From assembly GCA_965363675.1 (NCBI GenBank), contig CBDTTW010000070.1:1-14614 (forward strand): DNA of 14,614 bases. Reading direction: 5' to 3'. The DNA is from CBDTTW01 sp965363675. Lineage in GTDB: Bacteria; Bacteroidota; Rhodothermia; Rhodothermales; DASSAV01. A program made the position numbers and the translations under genes. The notes beneath the pieces are model-generated. The model ran no database searches, was not told the origin of the DNA, and worked only from the letters and a program-made list of their open reading frames with translations. Positions 5,847-13,009 of this stretch are shown here, piece after piece (positions within the stretch are counted from its first letter, which is position 1; the number at the start of each line of letters is the position of its first letter).

Positions 5847-8375
5847 ATGGCAACTTCTACCTCCGGCCGAGGGGCGCGTAAATCATCGGCAGGGGCCGCG
5901 CGCCGCCTGCCCGAGCGTCGTAAGCTCGAAATTCTCGGCATCGTGCTGGCGGTCATTGCCCTGCTCGTCTGCGTCGCCCTGGCCACGTACGACCCGCGCG
6001 ACGACCTGGTGGCGCGCCGCTTTTCGCTGTTTGCCTTCCTGGACCCCGGCCAGAACGACGCTCATAACCAGCTCGGCCTGCTCGGGGCCTGGCTGGCGCG
6101 TCGGCTGGGGCCGGGGCTTTTCGGCTACCCGTCGCTGCTCGTCGTCGGCTGCGGCTTCGTGTGGGGCTACGCCGTTTTCCGCGGCCAGCGTCTGGCCCCC
6201 GTCGTTCGCCTGACCCTCTACGCGGTGTTCGGAGCCGCGTTTGCCTCGGCGCTGTTCGGCTGGCTGACGACGGCCTACGGCTTTGACCTGGCCCTGTGGG
6301 CCGGAGCCTTCGGGCAGGCCGCGGCGCGGCGGCTGCTGCGGGTGCTCGGACGCATCGGCGCGCCCGTGCTGCTCGGCCTCGTCGCCCTGACGATGCTGCT
6401 CCTCGTGCTCACCCGCGACGTACAGGCCCTCGCCGACCGCCTGGAGACGCTGCTGAGCGCCGCGCGCGACCGGTTTGCGGGGTGGGGCGAAGCCTGGCGC
6501 GCCTACGCCGACGAGCGCCGCGAGCGGGCCGCCGAGCGGCGCGCCCAAGCCGCCGAAGCCCGCGCCGAGCGCCTGCGCCGCAACGCCGCCGCAACGCCGC
6601 CGCGCGCCGAAGCCGCGCCCCTTCCCCGGCCGCGTCCCGAGGCCGCCCCGCGCCCCGAGGCGGCGGCCCCGCGCCCGCAGCCGCGCGCCGCGCCGCCGCC
6701 GGCGGAGCGCCTGCCCGAGCCGGCGGAGCGCCCCGTTGCCGCGCCGGCGCAAGCCCCCGCCCTGCCGTTCCCGCCGCCGCGCGCCGACGAGAGCGCCGAC
6801 GTGCCGCTCAAGGTCACCGAGCAGGTGCGCGAGGAAAAAGCCGACCCCACCCGCGCCGCCCACCTCGCCGCCGAGGGCCTGACCGAGTACCGCTTCCCTC
6901 CCATCGACTTGCTCGACGAAGTCGAGACGCCCCACCTGATCGACTACGAGGAGCTGGAGGAGAACAAACAGGTCCTGCTGGACAAATTGGCCACGTACAA
7001 CATCGAGATCGTGGACATCAACGCCATCGTCGGCCCCACGGTCACACTTTACGAGCTGGCCCCCGCCTCGGGCGTCAAGATATCGCGCATCACGGCGCTC
7101 GAAGACGACCTCGCGATGGCGATGGCCGCGCGCGGCATCCGTATGATCGCCCCGATCCCCGGCAAGTCGGCCATCGGCATCGAGATCCCGAACCGCCGCC
7201 GCGAAACCGTGCGCATCCGCGACGTAATCGGCACGGCCAAGTTCCGCGACGCCCGCATGGAGCTTCCGGTCACCATCGGCAAGTCCATCGAGGGCGAGGT
7301 GTTCCTGGAGGACCTGACGCGGATGCCCCACCTGCTCATCGCCGGGGCGACCGGCTCCGGCAAGTCGGTGGGCCTGAACACGCTCATCACGGGCCTGCTC
7401 TACGCCTGCCACCCGGCGAACCTCAAGTTCGTGATGATCGACCCGAAGAAGATCGAGTTGCAGCAGTACGCGCGCATCCTCGACCACTTCATCGCCATGC
7501 CGCCCGACATCGACACGCCGATCATCACGGATTTCACCCAGGCGCTCGGGGTGCTCAAAAGCTGCGAGAAAGAGATGGAGCGGCGCTATACCCTCCTCTC
7601 GAAAGCCACCGTGCGCGGCCTCAAGGACTACAACAAGAAGTTCAAGGACGGCGCGCTCCCCCCCGAGGAGGGCCACCGCCACCTGCCCTACATCGTCGTC
7701 GTCGTGGACGAACTGGCCGACCTCATGATGACGGCAGGCAAGGACATCGAAGGGCCGATTGCGCGTCTGGCGCAGATGGCGCGCGCCGTCGGCATCCACC
7801 TGGTGCTTGCCACGCAGCGGCCGTCGGTGGACGTGATCACGGGGCTCATCAAGGCCAACTTTCCGTCGCGCATCGCCTATCAGGTGGCCTCGAAAGTGGA
7901 CTCGCGGACGATTCTGGATCAGAACGGCGCCGAGGGGCTCGTCGGCAACGGCGACCTGCTCTACATGAACGGCAGCCGCCTGATCCGCCTGCAAGGGCCG
8001 TTCGTGTCGGTGGACGAGGTGGACGAGCTGACCTATTTCATCGCCGAGCAGCCGGGCGAAGGCGTCTACAGGCTTCCCGCCATCGAGGCGGCCGTCATCG
8101 AGATCGACCGGGAAGCCGAAGCGCTCGACGACATCGACGATTTGTTCGACGAGGCGGCGCGCATCATCGTGCGCTCGCAGCAAGGCTCGGTATCGCTGCT
8201 CCAGCGCAAGCTTTCCGTGGGCTATACGCGGGCGGCGCGCATCGTGGACCAGCTAGAGGAAGCCGCCATCGTCGGCCCCTTCGAAGGCTCGCGGGCGCGG
8301 CAGGTGCTCGTCGGCAGCGAAGCCGAACTCGACGCCATTCTGGAGGCCCGGCGCAACGCAGACCCTGCCTTATGA
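5847..8375 (+). CDS. ftsK: DNA translocase FtsK/SpoIIIE
   Basis: Septum-anchored ATP-driven motor that moves chromosome ends and assists dimer resolution at division. The 842 residues show the full FtsK layout. A basic N-terminus leads into membrane segments near 28-47, 92-112, 120-141 and 172-189. A low-complexity Arg/Ala/Pro/Glu linker follows (about 210-345), then the alpha/beta motor domain with Walker A GATGSGKS (500-507) and Walker B VVVVDELADL (Asp621). Residues ~769-835 form the winged-helix gamma domain (QQGSVSLLQRKLSVGYTRAARIVDQLE) that reads polar KOPS sequences and contacts XerD. The ATG at 5847 is preceded by GAGGA at 5836-5840, a weak ribosome-binding site. The stop overlaps the purK start (ATGA), so the two are probably translationally coupled. 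The linker DNA contains short imperfect GC-rich repeats, as linkers of this kind often do. Confidence 0.96.
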   Translation: MATSTSGRGARKSSAGAARRLPERRKLEILGIVLAVIALLVCVALATYDPRDDLVARRFSLFAFLDPGQNDAHNQLGLLGAWLARRLGPGLFGYPSLLVVGCGFVWGYAVFRGQRLAPVVRLTLYAVFGAAFASALFGWLTTAYGFDLALWAGAFGQAAARRLLRVLGRIGAPVLLGLVALTMLLLVLTRDVQALADRLETLLSAARDRFAGWGEAWRAYADERRERAAERRAQAAEARAERLRRNAAATPPRAEAAPLPRPRPEAAPRPEAAAPRPQPRAAPPPAERLPEPAERPVAAPAQAPALPFPPPRADESADVPLKVTEQVREEKADPTRAAHLAAEGLTEYRFPPIDLLDEVETPHLIDYEELEENKQVLLDKLATYNIEIVDINAIVGPTVTLYELAPASGVKISRITALEDDLAMAMAARGIRMIAPIPGKSAIGIEIPNRRRETVRIRDVIGTAKFRDARMELPVTIGKSIEGEVFLEDLTRMPHLLIAGATGSGKSVGLNTLITGLLYACHPANLKFVMIDPKKIELQQYARILDHFIAMPPDIDTPIITDFTQALGVLKSCEKEMERRYTLLSKATVRGLKDYNKKFKDGALPPEEGHRHLPYIVVVVDELADLMMTAGKDIEGPIARLAQMARAVGIHLVLATQRPSVDVITGLIKANFPSRIAYQVASKVDSRTILDQNGAEGLVGNGDLLYMNGSRLIRLQGPFVSVDEVDELTYFIAEQPGEGVYRLPAIEAAVIEIDREAEALDDIDDLFDEAARIIVRSQQGSVSLLQRKLSVGYTRAARIVDQLEEAAIVGPFEGSRARQVLVGSEAELDAILEARRNADPAL

Positions 8376-9502
8376 CGACGATGCCGACGGTGCTGGGTAT
8401 TCTCGGAGGCGGCCAACTGGGCCGCATGCTGGCCCTTGCGGCCATTCGCATGGGCGTGGCGGTGCGCTTTCTCGCGCCAGAGGACGAGGGCGGCGTGCGC
8501 GGCCTGGGCGAGGCCACCTTCGCCGACTGGACCTGCCCGGACGTGCTCGGGGCGTGGGCCGAGGGCTGCACGGCCGTCACCGTCGAGAGCGAATGGGCGC
8601 CCGCCGACGTGCTGGCGGCGGCGGCGCCCGGCCTGCGTCTCTACCCTTCCCCGGCGTGTCTCGCCGTGATCCGCGACAAGGGCGCGCAAAAAACGGCGTT
8701 GCAGGCCGCGGGGCTGCCCACGCCCGCCTTCGTGCTCGTGGACGCGCTCGCCGGGGCCGCCGCAGCAGCCCGCGCCCTGGGCTACCCGGTTCTGCTCAAG
8801 CGCCGCTGGGGCTCCTACGACGGCTACGGCAACGCGACGGCGCACGACGAGGCCTCTCTGGAGGCGGGGTGGGCGCGGCTCGGCGGCGAGGGCCTCATGC
8901 TGGAGGCGTTCGCTCCGTTCGTGCGCGAGCTTTCCGTGCTGGTGTGCCGCACCGACGCGGGCGCCCGGGTGGTCTACCCGGTGCTCGAAACGGTGCAGCG
9001 GGACCACCGGTGCCACTCGGTCGTCGCGCCGGCGCCCGTCGCCGAGGCGACGGCGCAGGAAGCCGTGCGTGTGGCGTCGGCGGCCGTCGAAGCCGTCGGC
9101 GGCGTCGGGAACGTGGCCGTCGAGCTGTTCGAGATGGAAGACGGGCGCATCCTGATCAACGAGATGGCCCCCCGGCCGCACAACACCGGCCACCTGACCA
9201 TCGAGGCCTGCTACACGTCGCAGTTCGAGAACCACGTGCGGGCGGTGCTGGGCTGGCCGCTCGGCTCGCCGGAGCTGCGCACACCGGCGGCTGCCATGGT
9301 AAATATCATCGGCCGCCGCAGCGGCCCCGCCGACGCCTCGGCGCTCGCCGGAGCCTTGGGCGCGCCCTATGCCTCCGTTCACCTCTACGGCAAAGCCCGG
9401 TCGCGGCCGCGCCGCAAGATGGGGCACGTCACGGCCACCGCCTCTACAACGGCCGAGGCGCTCCGCATCGCCGAAGAAGCCGCTGCCCTGGCGCAGCTTT
9501 AA
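8372..9502 (+). CDS. purK: N5-carboxyaminoimidazole ribonucleotide synthase (ATP-grasp)
   Basis: Uses ATP and bicarbonate to convert AIR to N5-CAIR in de novo purine synthesis. The 376-residue protein begins with the N-terminal nucleotide fold, LGGGQLGRML (11-20). The ATP-grasp part shows VLLKRRWGSYDGYGN (about 140-154), FVRELSVLVCR and the metal/phosphate segment NEMAPRPHNTGH (263-274). The glycine-rich loop reads RRWGSYDGYGN where the common bacterial form is RRGGYDGRGQ, so it is one residue longer; this is a variant, not a lesion. The chosen ATG at 8372 overlaps the ftsK stop by four bases; an in-frame ATG at 8381 (MPTVLG) is an alternative. The reading frame is open far upstream inside ftsK, but that part has no PurK homology. 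Four bases separate its stop from the purE start. Confidence 0.94.
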   Translation: MTTMPTVLGILGGGQLGRMLALAAIRMGVAVRFLAPEDEGGVRGLGEATFADWTCPDVLGAWAEGCTAVTVESEWAPADVLAAAAPGLRLYPSPACLAVIRDKGAQKTALQAAGLPTPAFVLVDALAGAAAAARALGYPVLLKRRWGSYDGYGNATAHDEASLEAGWARLGGEGLMLEAFAPFVRELSVLVCRTDAGARVVYPVLETVQRDHRCHSVVAPAPVAEATAQEAVRVASAAVEAVGGVGNVAVELFEMEDGRILINEMAPRPHNTGHLTIEACYTSQFENHVRAVLGWPLGSPELRTPAAAMVNIIGRRSGPADASALAGALGAPYASVHLYGKARSRPRRKMGHVTATASTTAEALRIAEEAAALAQL

Positions 9503-9506
9503 CCCG

Positions 9507-10031
9507 ATGAACTTTGCCTTGAACTACACCGCCCCCCTCGTCGGCATCGCTATGGGCAGCGAGTCGGACTACGAGGTCATGTCCGGCGCCATCGACATCC
9601 TGCGGCAGTTCGACGTGGCGCACGAGGTGCGGGTGCTCTCGGCGCACCGCACGCCCCGCGCCATGCTGGAATACGCCGAAGCGGCGCGCGGGCGCGGCTT
9701 GCGCGTCCTCATCGCCGGGGCCGGCGGCGCGGCGCATCTGCCGGGCATGATCGCCGCCGCGACGGCGCTGCCCGTGGTGGGGGTGCCGGTGCCGGGCAAG
9801 CAGTTGCAGGGCCTGGACGCGCTGCTTTCCATCGTGCAGATGCCGGCGGGGGTGCCCGTGGCGACCGTGGCGGTGGGCAATGCGCGCAACGCCGGGCTCT
9901 TGGCCGTGCAGATGCTCGCCACGAGCGACCCGGCGCTCTACGACCGGCTCGACGCCTACAAACGCGACCTCGTCCGCCAGGTCGAGGCGATGGACGGCCG
10001 CGTGCGCGAAGCCGCCGCCGCGCACGAGTAG
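9507..10031 (+). CDS. purE: N5-carboxyaminoimidazole ribonucleotide mutase
   Basis: Moves the carboxyl group of N5-CAIR to C4 to give CAIR, directly after PurK in purine synthesis. The 174-residue class I enzyme contains GIAMGSESDYEVM (13-25), the catalytic SAHRTP (45-50, with the family's His47), GAGGAAHLPGM (71-81), VGVPVPGKQLQGLDALLS (91-108) and QMPAGVPVATVAV (111-123). The ATG at 9507 lies four bases after the purK stop, a normal operon spacing and only about a dozen residues before the first conserved strand. Pairing with PurK indicates the two-step class I route rather than the single-step animal AIR carboxylase. Its stop faces the tyrS stop across 7 bases, and no terminator hairpin is evident there. 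Confidence 0.95.
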   Translation: MNFALNYTAPLVGIAMGSESDYEVMSGAIDILRQFDVAHEVRVLSAHRTPRAMLEYAEAARGRGLRVLIAGAGGAAHLPGMIAAATALPVVGVPVPGKQLQGLDALLSIVQMPAGVPVATVAVGNARNAGLLAVQMLATSDPALYDRLDAYKRDLVRQVEAMDGRVREAAAAHE

Positions 10032-10038
10032 CGGCGCG

Positions 10039-11253
10039 CTAAGCGACGACGCGCACGTACTTCCGCTTGCCGGCCTTAAGCACAAAGGGCGCGCGCGCCG
10101 CCACGTCGATCTCGCCGGCTTCGTCCACGCGCTCGCCGTCGATGGAGACGGCGCCCTGGGCGATGAGGCGGCGGGCCTCGCTGTTCGAAGCCGCCAGCCC
10201 CGACTGCGTCAGGAGCGCCGCCAGGTGCAGCCGCCCCTCCGGGGCGTCGGCCTGGTGCTCGGGGATGTCCTGCGGCGCTTCCTTCTGGATGACGGTGCGC
10301 TCGAAGTGGGCGCGCGCTGCTTCGGCGGCCTCGCGGCCGTGGTACATCCGGACCAGCGTAAAGGCCAGCTCATGCTTGGCATTGCGCGGGTCCTCGGCGG
10401 CGAACGCCTGCATGCGCGGCAGATCGCCCGAGGGGATATCCGTCGCCAGGACGGCGTAGCGGAAAATCAGCCCGTCGGGGATGCTGAGTGTCTTGCCGTA
10501 CATCTGCTCGGGCGGCTCGGCGATGCCGATGTAGTTGTCGAGCGACTTCGACATTTTTTCTACGCCGTCGGTGCCCTCCAGAATCGGCAGGGTAATGCAC
10601 ACCTGCGGCTCCTGGCCGCAACTCTCCTGGATGTCGCGCCCGACGAGCAGGTTGAACTTCTGGTCGGTGCCGCCGAGTTCGATGTCGGCGGCAATCGCCA
10701 CCGAGTCCTGCGCCTGCGCGAGCGGGTACAGGAACTCGTGCACGCCGATAGGCTCGCCGCCCTTGAAGCGTTTCTCGAAGTCGTCGCGTTCGAGCATCCG
10801 GGCGACCGTGTACCGGCCGGCCAGCCGGATCACCGCGGCGAAGTCCATCGGAGCCAGCCACTCCGAGTTGAAGCGGATTTCGGTGCGCTCGGGGTCGAGG
10901 ATTTTGGAAGCCTGGTCGAAGTACGTCTGGCCGTTGGCGCGCGTTTCCTCCAGGGTAAGCGGCGGGCGCGTCTTCGAGCGCCCCGTGGGGTCGCCGATCA
11001 TGCCGGTGAAGTCGCCCACGATGAGGATGGCTTTGTGGCCGAGGTCCTGGAACTGGCGCAGCTTGCGCAGCACGACGGAATGCCCGAGGTGCAAATCGGG
11101 GCGGCTCGGGTCGCAGCCGAGTTTGACGACGAGCGGCTTGCCGGTGCGCTCGGCCTTGCGCAGCTTTTCGGTGAGGGCGGCTTCCGGCAGCACTTCCTGA
11201 ACGCCTCGGCGGATCTGCTGAAGCTGCTCCTCGACGGGGGGAAACGTGGGCAT
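10039..11253 (-). CDS. tyrS: Tyrosyl-tRNA synthetase
   Basis: Class I aminoacyl-tRNA synthetase charging tRNA-Tyr. The 404-residue protein has the HIGH-type motif HLGH (55-58) within DPSRPDLHLGHSVVLRKL, and KMSKS at 233-237. DFTGMIGDPTGRS (81-93) and ELGGTDQKFN (192-201) are typical of the longer TyrZ-like bacterial form. The C-terminal part, from about 345, is an S4 RNA-binding domain (LAASNSEARRLIAQGAVSIDG). The ATG at 11253 is preceded by a 42-base gap to smpB, so tyrS is probably the last gene of an MqnA-like gene, smpB, tyrS unit. I see no T-box or other leader structure in that gap. The gene converges on purE with 7 bases between stops. Confidence 0.96.
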   Translation of the reverse strand: MPTFPPVEEQLQQIRRGVQEVLPEAALTEKLRKAERTGKPLVVKLGCDPSRPDLHLGHSVVLRKLRQFQDLGHKAILIVGDFTGMIGDPTGRSKTRPPLTLEETRANGQTYFDQASKILDPERTEIRFNSEWLAPMDFAAVIRLAGRYTVARMLERDDFEKRFKGGEPIGVHEFLYPLAQAQDSVAIAADIELGGTDQKFNLLVGRDIQESCGQEPQVCITLPILEGTDGVEKMSKSLDNYIGIAEPPEQMYGKTLSIPDGLIFRYAVLATDIPSGDLPRMQAFAAEDPRNAKHELAFTLVRMYHGREAAEAARAHFERTVIQKEAPQDIPEHQADAPEGRLHLAALLTQSGLAASNSEARRLIAQGAVSIDGERVDEAGEIDVAARAPFVLKAGKRKYVRVVA

Positions 11254-11295
11254 CGTGCGGTGGCGGATTGAACGGGTGGAAAAAAGCGGGCGGGC

Positions 11296-11778
11296 CTAGT
11301 CGTCGCCGTGCTTGCCCTGGCGGTGGCCGCGCAGCACGCGGTCGAGGCTGCGCTGGTTGTCGCGCTCGGCGATGTCGGCGCGCTTGTCGTACAGCTTCTT
11401 GCCGCGCGCCAGGCCGACCTCGACTTTGGCTTTGCCGCGCTTGAAGTAGATCTTTAGTGGGACGAGGGTATATCCCTTTTGCTCAACGGCTTTGGCAAGC
11501 TTGGCGATCTCGCTGCGGTGCAAGAGCAGCTTGCGCGGGCGCAGCGGCTCGTGGTTGAACAGGTTGCCGTGTGTGTAGGGCGAGATGTGCGCCCCCAGCA
11601 TGAGGACTTCGCCGCGACTGAGCGTGCAGAAGGCGTCTTGCAGGTTCACACGCCCCTGCCGGAGCGACTTGACTTCGGTGCCCGTCAGCACGATGCCCGC
11701 CTCGTAGCGGTCCTCGATCTGGAAGTCGTGGAACGCCTTGCGATTGCTGGTGACGATATGGATTCCTTCTTCGGGCAT
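11296..11778 (-). CDS. smpB: SsrA-binding protein SmpB
   Basis: Binds tmRNA and delivers it to stalled ribosomes in trans-translation. The 160 residues from the chosen ATG carry the family core: NRKAFHDFQIEDRYEAGIVL (12-31), GTEVKSLRQGRVNLQDAF (33-50), HISPYTHGNLFNHEP (64-78), RPRKLLLH (80-87), and LVPLKIYFKRGKAKVEVGLA (105-124) with GKKLYDKR (126-133). The last ~25 residues are the basic tail (RSLDRVLRGHRQGKHGDD) that enters the decoding site. The frame continues upstream to an ATG at 11811, adding 11 residues that overlap the preceding gene. I prefer 11778 because it leaves a 4-base gap and fits the usual N-terminal length. No ssrA gene is in the window. Confidence 0.95.
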   Translation of the reverse strand: MPEEGIHIVTSNRKAFHDFQIEDRYEAGIVLTGTEVKSLRQGRVNLQDAFCTLSRGEVLMLGAHISPYTHGNLFNHEPLRPRKLLLHRSEIAKLAKAVEQKGYTLVPLKIYFKRGKAKVEVGLARGKKLYDKRADIAERDNQRSLDRVLRGHRQGKHGDD

Positions 11779-11782
11779 GGCT

Positions 11783-12523
11783 TCAGAGGATGGGCCTCGG
11801 CGCGTCGTCATCGGGCAGCGGGACGATGACCGGCTCGGGGACTTCGTCGAGCGTCTCGTAGAAGAAAAGGTACTGCTTCATCTCGGTCAGGGAGGCCGTA
11901 ACCACGTCGTCCCAGTGCAGGCGCAGCTCGTCCGCGACGAAGGCGGCGGCAGGGTCCTGCTCGGCGGCGGCAGCCCACGCCTCGCGGCGCTGCTCGGCGC
12001 CGAGCACCGCGTCGCGCAGCACGCGTGCGGCGGCTTCCGAGGCGGCGGCGCGTGGAGCCGCGAAGAGCCCCAGCGCCAGCGGGTAGCCGGTAAGCTCGCT
12101 CCACTCCCCCGCAACGTCGAGGGCGACGGCGGGGCCGGGGGCCGCGTCTTCTTCCAGCGGCGCGGTGTGGCCGTACTGCTCCTTGAGCACAAGGCCCGCC
12201 GCCCAGCGCAGCGTTTCGCCCGTTTCCCCGGCGAGCGCCGGACGCAAAGGCTCCTGCCACCCTCCCGGCAGCACGATGCGGCCGGGGCCGTACGTCCAGC
12301 ACGAGCACGCCACATGCGGGTAGAGCGCGAGGGCGTCGTGATGCGCGAGGGCCCACGGAGCCGGGACGAGCGCCGCGTCGGCTGCGCCGCTCAGAAGCGC
12401 GGGGCCGCATGCAGCCTCGGGCAGGCGCTGCACCTGGAAGAGCGCGCCCGCCGAGCCGGCGGCGATGCCGGCGGTCAGAAAGTCGCCCAGGCTGCCTTCG
12501 GGCAGCGCAAGTCGGATGAGCAT
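11783..12523 (-). CDS. MqnA-like protein of the VitK2_biosynth (periplasmic-binding-like) fold, divergent
   Basis: A 246-residue protein of uncertain function. Two segments look like MqnA, the chorismate dehydratase of the futalosine menaquinone route. The first is LLSGAADAALVPAPWALAHH with the following ALYPHVAC; MqnA has a similar stretch where substrate is bound. The second is ALDVAGEWSELTGYPLALGL, matching the family pattern aD-x-G-x-x-W-x-x-x-T-G-x-P. The C-terminus LTEMKQYLFFYETLDEV is also family-like. The N-terminus LIRLALPEGSL recalls HisG, which shares the fold, but no HisG motif follows. There is no signal peptide. The start is the ATG at 12523; an upstream TTG at 12544 lies in the T-tract of the preceding terminator and is unlikely. 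It precedes smpB by four bases. I do not claim an enzymatic role: the sequence is Ala-rich and divergent. Confidence 0.6.
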   Translation of the reverse strand: MLIRLALPEGSLGDFLTAGIAAGSAGALFQVQRLPEAACGPALLSGAADAALVPAPWALAHHDALALYPHVACSCWTYGPGRIVLPGGWQEPLRPALAGETGETLRWAAGLVLKEQYGHTAPLEEDAAPGPAVALDVAGEWSELTGYPLALGLFAAPRAAASEAAARVLRDAVLGAEQRREAWAAAAEQDPAAAFVADELRLHWDDVVTASLTEMKQYLFFYETLDEVPEPVIVPLPDDDAPRPIL

Positions 12524-12537
12524 GGCCTGATACCTCG

Positions 12538-12591
12538 CAAACAAACGGCAGAAGCCGCCGGGCGGCGCACCGCCGCCGACGGCCTCTGCCG
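12538..12591 (-). terminator. Intrinsic terminator after rplS
   Basis: On the minus strand a long stem forms from 12591 down to 12546. The outer arms CGGCAGA/TCTGCCG extend inward with one mismatch, and an inner 7-bp GGCGGCG/CGCCGCC stem closes on a 3-base loop. It is followed by TTTGTTTG (12545-12538). It begins 36 bases after the rplS stop, so it probably ends the rpsP-rimM-trmD-rplS transcript and separates it from the MqnA-like gene. The U-tract is interrupted by G, so some read-through is possible. Confidence 0.7.
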
Positions 12592-12627
12592 CGTGAACCT
12601 CACCGGAAAGCCGGGCAGACCCGCGCG

Positions 12628-12987
12628 CTAGTGGCGCTGACGCGCGGCCTCCTTGATGCGCGCCGCCTTGCCGCGCAGGGCGCGGAGGTAGAACAGTTTG
12701 GCCCGGCGCACCCGGCCCTTGCGCACCACGTCGATCTTGGCGATGCGGGGCGTGTAGAACGGGAAAATACGCTCGACGCCGACGCCGTTCGAGATCTTGC
12801 GCACGATGAACGTGCGGTTCGCTCCGGAGCCCCGGATGCTGATCACGTCGCCCTGGTACTGCTGGATACGCTCCTTCTCACCCTCGATCACGCGCACGTG
12901 CACGTTGATGGTGTCGCCCGGAGCGAATGCGGGCAGGTCCTCACGAATTTGCGTTGCCTCGACCAGCCTCATCAGATCGGTAGCCAT
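12628..12987 (-). CDS. rplS: 50S ribosomal protein L19
   Basis: Structural protein of the large subunit at the 30S-50S interface. The 119 residues show the complete family pattern: FAPGDTINVHVRVIEGEKER (21-40), QQYQGDVISIRGSGANRTF (42-60), RKISNGVGVERIFPFYTPRI (63-82) and the basic C-terminus RRAKLFYLRALRGKAARIKE (93-112). The ATG at 12987 is fixed by a strong AAGGAGG (12993-12999) five bases upstream; longer in-frame starts run into trmD and can be dismissed. It follows trmD by 22 bases and is the last gene of the operon before a hairpin terminator. Confidence 0.97.
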   Translation of the reverse strand: MATDLMRLVEATQIREDLPAFAPGDTINVHVRVIEGEKERIQQYQGDVISIRGSGANRTFIVRKISNGVGVERIFPFYTPRIAKIDVVRKGRVRRAKLFYLRALRGKAARIKEAARQRH

Positions 12988-12992
12988 GGGCG

Positions 12993-12999
12993 CCTCCTT
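12993..12999 (-). promoter_or_regulatory. Strong Shine-Dalgarno site of rplS
   Basis: AAGGAGG on the minus strand, five bases before the rplS ATG. It decides the start among several in-frame candidates. It is the only near-perfect Shine-Dalgarno site I see in the window, where most genes have none, and fits a ribosomal protein made at high level from a polycistronic mRNA. Confidence 0.8.
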
Positions 13000-13009
13000 A
13001 TACGGTATG

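Noticed and set aside
6580..6760. GC-rich short repeats in ftsK as a possible repeat array or recombination site
   Set aside because: They are in frame and encode the Ala/Pro/Arg linker normal for FtsK; the units are irregular.
5883..8183. Minus-strand open frame of 766 codons opposite ftsK
   Set aside because: Antisense shadow of the FtsK coding frame; no recognisable domain.
6296..8371. Upstream extension of the purK frame through ftsK, about 690 codons
   Set aside because: The extension is Arg/Pro/Ala-rich shadow sequence. PurK homology begins only at the ATG at 8372.
8222..9427. Minus-strand open frame opposite purK, 401 codons
   Set aside because: His/Arg/Gly/Ala-rich shadow without motifs; purK on the plus strand accounts for the conservation.
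11779..11811. Upstream ATG for smpB adding 11 residues
   Set aside because: It would overlap the MqnA-like gene by 29 bases, and the added residues have no counterpart in the usual SmpB core.
12524..12544. Upstream TTG start for the MqnA-like gene
   Set aside because: It falls in the T-tract of the rplS terminator; the ATG at 12523 gives a cleaner start.
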